Shown piece after piece: positions 35,550 to 45,172 of a stretch of 64,000 nucleotides of DNA. Below the pieces are notes generated by a model that was not told the origin of the DNA, ran no database searches, and saw nothing but the letters and a program-made list of their open reading frames with translations. The stretch spans positions 28,537,116 through 28,601,115 of the forward strand of contig NC_067196.1 in assembly GCF_000699445.3 (NCBI RefSeq). The letters are read 5' to 3'. Position numbers and translations under genes: made by a program. Source of the DNA: Schistosoma haematobium. Lineage: Eukaryota; Platyhelminthes; Trematoda; Strigeidida; Schistosomatidae. How positions within the stretch are numbered: position 1 is the first letter of the stretch; each line of letters starts with the position of its first letter.

Positions 35550-35862
35550 ACTTTGCAATTGATTGATCACTGGGTGGTGATCACTGTCATGTATGTCAGG
35601 TCCTTGATCACCACCTAGTGATCAATCAATTGTAAATATTCCTCAGTCATACAAGAGGTCAGTCGGGGCCCGGATAGCTCAGTGGTAACATCTCTAACTG
35701 CTAAGCTGGGTGACAGGGGATCGAATCAATCGGGGAGCATCTGTTCCCTCAAGATTACAGACACAACATACTGACGAGGGCCATGTAGCACAAAACCTAT
35801 GTCCACGGTTTCCTGTTGACTTCCTCCAACCACCACCTTAATGAGCAATACTGTTCTTATTC
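35550..35862 (+). repeat. Family C tRNA-headed element (C5), most complete copy
   Basis: Order: a 28-bp hairpin head (35556-35632), tRNA-like region with box A tagctcagtggtaac near 35675 and box B ggggatcgaatc, the ctcaagattacag block, then the hammerhead-like module and a tail (tcctgttgacttcctcc). The core start CTGACGA is intact, but GAAA reads AAAA and stem I does not pair, so it is inactive. Confidence 0.75.
35556..35632. other. 28-bp near-perfect hairpin at the head of C5
   Basis: 35556-35583 and 35605-35632 are complementary at 27 of 28 positions around a 21-base loop. The right arm is part of the family C head (compare 14237-14265), so the left arm is probably an inverted copy gained on insertion. 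Confidence 0.8.
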
Positions 35863-36044
35863 TCCAATATCAGTTTGTTTAGTATCTAAAATGTGCAATA
35901 AATAAGCGTATAAATTTAAATGAATTTAAAATACAAGTAATTTAGCTAGAAAAATGTATTCATAGTGATCTCATAAATATATGAACTTATAAGAAAATTT
36001 AAAAATAAATTAGTTTATAAAGTGTTCGAGGACTTTAAGTACTT

Positions 36045-36325
36045 GCTTACTTACGCCTGATACTCCTCGTGGAGGATCATAGGCCGCCCACCAACAATCT
36101 CCATTCAACCCTGTCCTGGGTAATCCTTTCTGGCTCTTTTTAGTTATTATCCATCTTTTTCATGTCTGCTTTTCCAAGTCTCAGCTCCGTACAGTAGGAC
36201 TGTCGACGTTCGTATTGAAGATTCTGACTTTGATATTGGTCGACAGTTATTTTGATTTCCATATGTTGTTCAATTGTAGGAATACGGCCCTTGCTTTCCC
36301 AATATTCGCTTTTACAACATTTTAA
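36045..36325 (-). pseudogene. RTE-like reverse transcriptase C-terminal fragment with frameshift and deletion
   Basis: On the minus strand, VKANIGKARAVFLQLNNIWK is followed by a stop, then NIKVRIFNTNV, then a frameshift into LLYGAETWKSRHEKDG. That is the same block as at 24.0 kb and better preserved around GAETW. After an apparent internal deletion the element's last part follows (ITQDRVEWRLLVGGL), the usual C-terminal tail of schistosome RTE-type proteins. Two stops and one frameshift rule out function. Confidence 0.8.
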
Positions 36326-36534
36326 GTATCAAACTAAAATTGCATAATGGAGTGGAGATAAAACAAAAAATACAAGTGTTCGAAATAAATTAGTGTTCAG
36401 AAATATGAGAGATGATTGTTTTGTTTAACAGATATAATGAAGGACTGAAATTTCTGAAAAAAAAGTAATAATAACTGACTAAAAACTGAAATAAAATAAT
36501 GGCAACAAAATACCTACTAAATGAATTGTTAGGT

Positions 36535-36640
36535 TCACGACACCAGCTCAGTGCTCTCAAAGTTAAGCGTTGTTGTACGAAACCGAAGTTCCTGAGTTTG
36601 AATCCCACATGAAGAATCGTGCATGTGCATTGTTGAGGAG
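36535..36640 (+). repeat. Family A head fragment (A12)
   Basis: Box A (cagctcagtgctct) and box B (gagtttgaatccc) are followed by gaggagtcc, where the copy stops inside the hammerhead. The minus-strand open frame here is repeat-derived. Confidence 0.65.
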
Positions 36641-37288
36641 TCCTTTACTTATTATCTTTTTCTGATGTATAAATATATATAACTTACAAATATTGTTCGG
36701 AACATTTGATGTTTAGGTCACTAAAGCTGATCAATCATCAGTTTCATTCGGAACTATATATATGTATATATATACACACTGACAATAGGATATTATTGTT
36801 ATTTCTTAAAAAATAAATAATTTAATAAAACAATAAGCCATCAATAATAGTAAATAAATTTAAAACAAATTTACGTGATAAATATATATTAATTTTATCA
36901 ACTAAATTAAACAAGAGAATGAGTTTAGTTTGTAAAGATCATATCTGTAAACAAAACGAAAAAAAAACAAAAAAAAAGAAAGAAAAGAACACAATTGATA
37001 CATATTTCAAATCATAATATCACAATAAAGATATAGATAGATGGATATAAACGTTTTGAAGTATCTTAACTTATGAAATAAACAACAGTTCAAATTTCGA
37101 TATCATCTAACATCTTTTTTGTTTTAAATTTAATTTATCAAATTATTTAATGTAGATCAATGTTTAATTATTTCATTAAAATAAATAAATAATAATAATT
37201 TGTTAAAAATAGTAAATTATTATTAGTTTGAAGTGAAAAGGTATTATTATAGAGAAATATAAATCACATTGAAAATATCTTTGTTTAG
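36641..37288. other. AT-rich non-coding DNA with A-rich and TA tracts
   Basis: TA runs near 36757-36775 and an A-rich run near 36957-36987. No gene. Confidence 0.6.
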
Positions 37289-37642
37289 TGTTATTTATGA
37301 GTTGATTAAAGCTAGACCACCATGGAAAACCTAGAAGTATTAGGTCGCGTCTGTTATAGAGCCAGTTACTGACTGAAGACAACGGTGAATGGTGATGTCA
37401 TTTTGTGGATTGGTTGAAGTTAGACATTAACATCGTTGGATTAAATGTTATCGGGAGAGACCGATAGGTCCTAGGTTTGAATCCAGCTAGTGGGATCGTG
37501 ATTGCGCATTGTTGAGGAGTCTTATACTAGGACGAAAAGGCTGTTCAGTGCTTGCAAGTCTTCCATGACAGTCTAGCTTTAATTGACTATTAGAAAATTA
37601 CTACAATTCACAAAAACCCCTTTCTGATAATATTGTTATTTA
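37289..37642 (+). repeat. Family A element (A13), fold-back with 9-bp TSD
   Basis: The insert 37298-37633 begins with an inverted tail (gagttgattaaagctagacc ... cctagaagtatt). It then has forward unit sequence from cgcgtctgttatagag to a tail ending tttctgata. The duplication tgttattta lies at 37289-37297 and 37634-37642. The hammerhead core starts TTGAGGA, losing C3, so it is inactive. Confidence 0.75.
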
Positions 37643-38377
37643 GTTTTTCAATGAAATTTTTATATACATAGATAAATGACACAGTCATATTGTACATAAT
37701 TTCTAATGCTTTGTATTTGGGGCATACGCCTAAAAAATTAACTCTTTTCTAATAGGAAGATTTGAAAATTATTAACATTCTTTGTGATTATTGACTATGA
37801 TACTGTACATTAAAAATAATGACAGATAATTTAATCAACTTAATTATGTTTAAAATATAGATTTCAAATGGTTTAATGTGAATATAATGAACTCCTTAAC
37901 AGTAACATTCACTATATAGAAAACACAAACCAACTTTCATATCATTCATTCAATTAATTAGGTGAAATATTTCATAACTAAAATTCTTTACATCAGTTTT
38001 GCAAGAACTCCCCAATATTCTTAATTATAATTATATAAATCGTTCTCTAAAATTAATGTATTCGGTAATCAATACTTTTGAAGAATCCAAAACTAGGACA
38101 AAACATCTATCTAATGCTTCATAACTCAAAATACTTAATTTTTCAATATTACCCGTAATTGTCTAAGTCAATGATGACATTAAGTTGGAAAAAAACAATT
38201 TAATTTCCCAATCAACTATTTAACCATTTTACCTGGGTTTTTTCAAAATGCATTTTATAACTGTAAGCAAAAATTCAATTTCGATCGTGTATTCATGGAA
38301 TTTTATGATCCTGTTCAATAATTTGGATAAAATCATAATCATCAATATGATTTGTTAAATAACTATTTCTTTATTAT
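37643..38377. other. AT-rich non-coding DNA
   Basis: No supported feature. Confidence 0.6.
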
Positions 38378-38467
38378 AAAACTGAAGTGTGAAGGATGAT
38401 CAATTGCAGTCTTAAACCTCAATGGGAAGATACAAGCCAAACAATACCAGATGAAAACTGAAGTGTG
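38378..38467 (+). repeat. Sm-alpha-like 62-bp fragment (S5) with perfect 14-bp TSD
   Basis: Only part of the Sm-alpha 3' region is present (38392-38453: gatcaattgcagtc ... acaataccag). It is flanked by a perfect 14-bp duplication, aaaactgaagtgtg, at 38378-38391 and 38454-38467. A minimal, severely truncated insertion. Confidence 0.8.
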
Positions 38468-38769
38468 TTTATACACTAAATGTTTGTACATGATCATTTT
38501 ATAGGTCAACATAAAAAACAACTGATGTTTCCAATATATTCTGCCATTGCATTTGATAAAAAAATCTTTCTTTTGAAGAAAATACACTAAAATTGCTTAC
38601 ATCACCAATAATAATTTCACAGATAATGGTTATTTCTTTATTTTGGAAGTAACATTGAGAAACAGTCATGAATATTTTATTCGAATATTTGTCAATATTA
38701 GAACGAATTGTTTAACAAAAACAAATGGGCGCCGAATATAGAGCAATAATGATATATGAAAACTATATA

Positions 38770-38955
38770 TTTGAAATAATCTGAACGATTGAAATTTAAA
38801 ATACTGCTAACGTTTCATCCGAAAAACTTGTCTGGACATCTTCAGGGTAATAATAAAAAGCAAAACATTTATGTCTATATCAAGTTAGTCTATATAAAAA
38901 AAAGAAGTCTAGACAAGTTTTCTGGAATTATTTTAAATTTCAATCACTGAGAATG
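38770..38955. repeat. Dispersed repeat D, copy 3, in fold-back form
   Basis: A forward copy at about 38782-38852 (gctaacgtttcatccg ... catcttcaggg) is followed at about 38908-38950 by an inverted piece (tctagacaagttttctgg). Fold-back arrangement again. Confidence 0.5.
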
Positions 38956-38973
38956 TTTCACATATAATGAATA

Positions 38974-39480
38974 GTCATGGCGAAACGACCATCCAGTGCT
39001 TCGAGGTTTTCAATGGTGGTCTAACATCAATCGGTTCATGATCTCAATCAAAAACTTAATTATCTCCACAACCCTATACTGATAATCATCATGTGCTCAC
39101 TAGTGACTAGCCTCGTTAGGGAATTCTCAGGGTTCTGGTGAGAAACCGTGACCAGTGGAGCTAATCCGTGTCGGGTAGAGACAAGTATCGACCACAGTAC
39201 AATGAAAGGTGGTTACACAATTTAGTGGATTGGTTGACGATAGACATTAACATCGTTGGATGCCGGCTCAGTGGTCTACAACTTAGGCGTTAGCGCGCGA
39301 GACCAAAATCCCTGGGATCGGTCCTCACGAGCGGTACCGTAGATGAGCACTGCCGAGAAGTCCCACAACAGCACGAAACGGCCGTCCAGTGTTTCCAGGT
39401 TTTCGATGGTTTTCTAACCTCAGTCGGTTCATGATCTTAATCAAAAACTTAATAATCTGCGCAACCCCATACTGATAATT
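38974..39480 (+). repeat. Family A tandem (A14): tail fragment joined to a full unit
   Basis: A first hammerhead half and tail (38982-39090) leads without a gap into a full unit (39091-39480). The two cleavage regions are about 392 bp apart, which gives the unit length. The second hammerhead has a mutated core (CCGAGAA) but intact GAAA, stem III and GTC. Confidence 0.8.
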
Positions 39481-39663
39481 TACGTTCTTGAAAGTAGACA
39501 TTTTGAAATGTTCTACACTCTTACATATTGATTATTCTCTACATAAACTGACAGTGGAAATTTGATAGAATATTAGTAATCAATTAAATGATCAATAAAA
39601 ATTCTAAATTTCCATAGTGAACTTTTAAGATTTAGTGAAAATAAAGTCCTATCTATTATTTAC

Positions 39664-39814
39664 TAGTTATTATTTACTTGAATCTTCTCATTGGTGTTTA
39701 GGACTGCAATTGATCAGTCTCTTATCGGCATATGTGCACACTATGCATATTGTCTCCATATTGACTTAATACACAAGGATTCTAAGCGAAGATGGATAGT
39801 GGCTAGTAGTTATT
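39664..39814 (-). repeat. Sm-alpha-like 3' fragment (S6)
   Basis: Minus-strand copy of the unit end, from just 3' of the hammerhead (gatggatagtggctag) to the extreme tail (tttacttgaatcttctc). A weak 8-bp duplication, tagttatt, flanks it at 39664-39671 and 39807-39814. Confidence 0.7.
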
Positions 39815-41715
39815 GTCTTTACAAGTGATCAGTATATTTATTAAATAATTTTTATGTTATATAATTGTGTCTTTTATGTCGTTTTTACCCAGAATACGTA
39901 ATATTTCAGTTAGAAATCTTCATGTTTAACTGGAAAAATTATCATTTACTTAAAATAAAACCAAATAAGAACAACAAATCAAATTAGTTTAAAGTATAAG
40001 CTAAATGTAACGACGTTATTTTTTTTATTGAGTTCATCAATTTGATGTTCGCATCACCGAATGAACCAACTTAAGAAAATCCAAAGACCACTGGACAATT
40101 GTCTTTTCTTTAGCATATTTTCTTAACATCTTTTTCAAAGAATGCTCATAAAATATATATTTGTTTATTTGAACACATAAATATTGGTGCAAAGGGGCAT
40201 CGAATATACATGCGCCACACAAATCACTTGATTTGTGTGTAGGCTATGATACAGCCTGGGTGTCCAGATCGGAGCAGGCATAAATAAAATATAACTTAAT
40301 CTTTGATCTGCTTGTCAAAATTACTCATAACTAATTATTACTTCATTTATATATGAAGCTGTTTATTACTATAAGGTTTAAACTGTCACTCAATAATTCT
40401 CTTAGTCTCCTTGTGCATTCCAATATTGAATGTTAATTGATTTGCAAATCCCCCTGAAATAATTTCTGTCTTTAGTAAATTTTATAAGTTTTCATGAGTT
40501 TAGTCACTTCATTTGGACTATCACTGTCCATATAAATTTTGTCAATTTAAATTCACATTTACTTTCTATTCACTTTCCAAAATCATCTCATTTTCCCACA
40601 TCCTCTATCATTAGTACTCGGAGATTAGATGTTTTCCATCAGCTACTTGAAGTGAACTCTTTTTTTAACAACGATCAAATTACCATCAACATTTTTCTCA
40701 ATCTATTTAAGTTATTTCTAGTGTCCGACTCTATTTCATATTTTAAACAGTGGCAAACAGTGTAATTCAGTTACATATTTCAGTGACAGAGTAAAAATAT
40801 GCAACTCCCATAATGTTTATTTTTCGGCACAAATATTTACCGGTTTATTGATTTTCGAACAGTGAGGCAACATTATCTGAAATTTCATAACTCTTAACTT
40901 GTTTATCCCATTAAAAATCAAGTCAAGACATAATACAAATTTGCACATAAACAAGCTGCTACAGTTCGCAACTCCGCAATAAGAGGTAAATAACAAAATA
41001 TAAATCATTGAATTTGAAATATTATTAGTATAACTAGTAGTAAAATTCTTAGCATAAATAATATAGTTTAAGATAAACAAAGAAATTCAGTGAACAAAAT
41101 GTATGAGATAATATTAAAAGTCAGGATTAAGGTTATCAGAAATAACTTATGTTACTCTACCTCCCTAAACAATTCAAGTTAAAAACCAGTGACTTCATGG
41201 ATTAGTGTCACATTACAGTCATGTAATCTCTTACATTCCTCAACTATGTCTCTATGCAAACTAACTCGAAAAGCTGGATTTGGAGGTGAGTGGGTACTCT
41301 CAAGGCATATCCTAACAAAACCAAACAATAACAGTTTACAGACTCTTTAACCAAATATGAGTCTCTAGCAAGAACCATATGCTGTACTAAAATATAACTC
41401 ATTTAGCGGTTCCACAATACACAGGAATCAATAAAAATGAATTGTGATAATGGTCATCCGTCAGTACTTCTTTCACTCGCTTTGCTTGTTACTAAACATG
41501 CAAAAAGAGGTCTACTAATATATCGAGTTTTATTTTAAGCAAATACCTCCTCTTTTTTATTGAAAGTTTTTTTCTCTATAAACACCTGTCAGTAATTAGT
41601 CCACTGTATACCTAGTTATCTAAATGGATTCACTTTTTTTCCCTTTCATTAAAAGAAATTATCAGTAACATGATTGTAGTTAATATACTAACATTAACTG
41701 TTTTGTGTCGTATTT
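39815..41715. other. AT-rich non-coding DNA
   Basis: Short minus-strand frames at 40037-40222 and 40817-41080 have no recognisable domain. No supported gene. Confidence 0.55.
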
Positions 41716-41812
41716 AGTCCTTGATGGAGTTTTATTCTTTGAGTTGGATGGTTTAGTCAAAATCATCCACCTGAACTACAAATCTTCACCACCATTTCAG
41801 AATTATCTAGTC
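41716..41812. repeat. Fold-back repeat F, copy 3 (short)
   Basis: Left arm start (gatggagttttattctttga) joins directly to the right-hand flank (atccacctgaactacaaatc); the palindrome centre is deleted. Confidence 0.65.
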
Positions 41813-42028
41813 TATAGTATGCTGAAAAGAGATAACACGATTTATTCCATTTTGGCTAAATAAACTATCAAAATCAAAGTTATACAACCAAACTGTGATA
41901 TTTTATGTGAAATGTAGTGTTTGTCCAGTATATACGAGTATTAAGCGTAACAGTGTTATACCAGAAAAGTATTAATTGTTTTTCGGATAAATAATTAAGC
42001 ATCAAAATTTTTAAAGTAACATACAGTC

Positions 42029-42470
42029 AAGCCAATTGACTCATGAATTCAACTATTAAATTACCATAATATCCTCAAAACCCCTCTCTGATTATAATCA
42101 TCATATGCTGAATAGTGATGGTCTCCAAGAGTTATTTTCTGGAGTCCTAGTGAGAAGCAGTAAGCAGTGGAGTTCAACCGGGTCTGTTGTGAGATAGTAA
42201 ATCACTGAAGACAATGGTGGACGTTGGTGAACCTTCGTGGATTAGTTGAAGTGAGACATTAACACTGTTGGATATCGGCTCAGTGGTCTACAGCTTAAGC
42301 GTTCGCGCGCGAGACTGATAGGTCCGGGGTCCGAATCTCGCGAAGCGAGATCGTGGATGCGCACTGCTGAAGAGTCCTGTACTAAAAGGAAACGGTCTTC
42401 AAGTGCTTACAGATTTTCCATGGTGGTCTAGCTTCAATGGACTCGTGAATTCAACTATTAAATTCAGTTA
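42029..42470 (+). repeat. Family A tandem (A15): tail fragment joined to a full unit
   Basis: A tail (ccaattgactcatgaattc) at 42032-42100 runs into a full unit with box A near 42275 and box B near 42327. It ends at the same tail about 399 bp later. The hammerhead is heavily mutated (AGGAAACGG, no GTC). The junction around 42080-42120 is the sequence resembling the PLE 3' region. Confidence 0.8.
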
Positions 42471-42817
42471 TTTCAATATAGTATTGATTTCTGAATTAAA
42501 AAAACTCCAATTGCAGCAGAATTAATGTGTTTACTTATCACTTATCTTGTCTATTTTCTACTCAACTTCTGTACATCTTCTTCTTATTACTATTCAAACT
42601 AAGTTTAAAAAATTTTTTGTTCACATTTGATTTGGTGCACCGTGGTCTACCATTGAGTTTCTCTGCTAAAGAAAAATGAATGTTAGTAACACTATGCAAC
42701 TACAAGTTATGTATTTCATGATCTGTTCTAGATAGTTCAATAATCAATGCAATAATATCTCCCTTTGTTAGTTTACGTATACGTTAAAGAAAAGTAATCA
42801 GTTCTCATTAATATTAG

Positions 42818-43055
42818 TATAGGGAGTTTGTAGAGATTATTAAAGTTTCATAATTAACGTCATGCACTTATGTCAGTTAGACAATGACTAAAAGAGAAGA
42901 AGCACTGGGCAGCTTTCTTGTTCTAGTATAGAACTTCCAGCAGTGTATACACATGATTTCACTCAGGATTGAACACGAGAGCTAGAGAATTCACGACAAG
43001 CGCCTAGTATTTAGAATACTAGGCCACTCTCTAGTGCTTCACATGTTTACCTTCA
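42818..43055 (-). repeat. Degenerate family A-related element (A16)
   Basis: Block order matches a minus-strand family A copy: gtttgtagagatt, gaagaagcactgggcagc, tctagtatagaacttcc, gattgaacacgag. Identity is low; an older or separate subfamily. Confidence 0.55.
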
Positions 43056-43916
43056 ATCAACTCGCGATATTTCTCCATCCTTTATTTGTCTGTCGAATAG
43101 CATTGATGTAAGAATAAAGTTTTACACAAAAGCTGATTACACTGAAGAGTTGTATGTTATTGTTATTTTTTTGGTTTATTGTTTAAGAAATCAATCAAGT
43201 TAGCCTTACGAAACACAGATTATATCTAATATCTTTTAAAACATGTAGGTATCAAATAAAAAAACTATGACAACATATGTAACATTGTTGTTTAACCAAG
43301 CATATTAACAAAATTCAGAGTTTTCTATTTTTCTGATAATATAATTTCGTATTGTCGTGTAATTTGATGATTAATGTCAACCTTTACTTATAAATCTCCT
43401 TGATCAAAGTTGAAAAAAACGGGCTATACGTTCTACTATTTGGTTGTTAATACAAAATTTAAGTTATTCAATATTATTAGTAAATGGATAATTCATAAAA
43501 TCATGAGTAGCAATGGTCAATTATTTTCAGACTGATATATCTATTCTGATTATAATAATGAATTCCTATTGATCTGAACAGAACATCGTTTTCCTAATTC
43601 ATCATCAAATATTTTTGTGATTTGTCTTTCATACAACGTTCATATTTACATTCAATCTGTTTTAAATAAAGATTATTAGACTGTTACATTAGATTCCTTT
43701 TTAAGAAATAATATGAATTAATTATTACATCGACTGAAACTCAACAACTCTATAGTGTTCAGTATGACTAGATAGTAATGTTAAATACTAAAGAATAATG
43801 CTTTGCTTCTTAATTAAACCACAGTACTGAGAAATTAATGTTCTAGAAAAAAATTTATTAAAATTATTTAATCAATAAATTAAGCTTAATATGATCTGGT
43901 AAAATATATTAGTCAA
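43056..43916. other. AT-rich non-coding DNA
   Basis: No supported feature. Confidence 0.6.
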
Positions 43917-44221
43917 CAAAATGTGGCGAGACTATAATTCATGGACAAACCAGTCAGATATAAGATAACAGGTCGTGGATTCTGACGCGAAATTCATTCA
44001 TTCATTTGGTCAAATAGCGTTTTGGCATTTTAACTGATATCAGTTCGTGATGAAAACTCTAAATCTCATTCCTAACATTAACCATCAACTGTAAATCATA
44101 ATTCTAATCCCTAACATTGGTTTATAACCCACATTTCGTCCTAATTAGTAGGTGGACGTTCTATAGGTCACTTTAGTGTTGATCAAATTTTATCCATAAA
44201 TTATAGTCTCCCCCAAAGTGT
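43917..44221 (+). mobile_element. hAT-like MITE, copy M2 (289 bp)
   Basis: The element spans 43925-44213, from ggcgagactataattca to aattatagtctcccc. Flanks caaaatgt and caaagtgt (43917-43924, 44214-44221) match at 7 of 8 bases. Same internal sequence as M1, M3 and M4. Confidence 0.8.
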
Positions 44222-44571
44222 TTATTACAAATAAGGTTTTGATTTACTTAACAATAAACTGACTGAATATATATGTTCAAAAGTATAAATTTATTCATAA
44301 TGAAAATTTTTTAAAAATTAGTCAAACATGTTTATTTCTAAATTCAATAACCACCATTAATAAGCTTTCAATGAAACTATGTAACACTATTCTCGTGATA
44401 TTGTAATATTCAAAGATTTATGGGCCTCGTACATAAATCATCACGATTACTACATGAAAGTAAAACCTTTCAAAGGGATCCCAAGTGTCTCATCATAATC
44501 TTTCTGGCAAATACGTTAAACTGAATTTTATGATGAATCAAATGAAATTTAATTATAACTAAGTATAATCA

Positions 44572-44710
44572 ATACTGATAAGTCCTGGGTTCGAACCTGG
44601 CCAGGCGAAATCGTGGATGCGCACTGCTGAGGAGTCCCACAATAAGACGAAACAACCGTTCAGTGCTTCCAGGTTTTCCGTGAAATTCCAGCTTCAACTG
44701 ACTCATTTTT
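44572..44710 (+). repeat. Family A 3' fragment (A17)
   Basis: It starts inside the tRNA-like region (gataagtcctgggttcgaac, box B) and runs through the hammerhead to the tail (cttcaactgactcat). Confidence 0.75.
44621..44666 (+). ncRNA. Hammerhead ribozyme with complete core, in A17
   Basis: Stem I GCACTG/CAGTGC is perfect (44621-44626 and 44661-44666). Core CTGAGGA (44627-44633), stem II GTC/GAC of three pairs, GAAA at 44649-44652. Stem III is weakened by an A-C mismatch, and the triplet is GTT, which hammerheads tolerate. Plausible but weakened ribozyme. Confidence 0.6.
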
Positions 44711-45087
44711 CTTTTACTTAAAAAATGTCGTCATATGAATTATTATTTTTTAAATATACCTGTAGGGAATGGAATATTCAGAATTGTCATCTCTCTAAAT
44801 GTAATTTTACTCTAGATAATAGTATCGTGGATTGTACTTGCAAGTAGTCAGATCAGATATATTCTATGTTTGTAAAAATATACTTAATTTATATTTTATC
44901 AAAATTCAGTTTTGTATGTTATTATAGCACCATAGTTTATAACACGTAGAATATTCCTAACTTCATATGTGTCGAGGCAATGCACATCTGCTAACAAAGG
45001 CTGATTTAATTTCAGTTTCTATAACATCAGCAACTAGATAATTCACTCCCCTTTTTATAAATAATATAACTGTAATACATGTCCAAC

Positions 45088-45172
45088 CAGTTAGTGGCAA
45101 TCCGGACTCATTAGCTCAGTGAATAACGTTTTGGACATTTGAACTGCATAGTATTGGGTTCGATTCTATGGA
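45088..45172 (+). repeat. Sm-alpha-like head fragment (S7)
   Basis: Box A ttagctcagtgaataac and box B gggttcgattcta are clear; the copy stops before the hammerhead. Not a tRNA gene: no acceptor stem closes it. Confidence 0.65.

Noticed and set aside
35670..35740. tRNA-like sequence with box A and box B
   Set aside because: No closing acceptor stem, and it sits at the family C head position repeated elsewhere; it is a SINE head, not a tRNA gene. The same applies to heads of family A and Sm-alpha copies.
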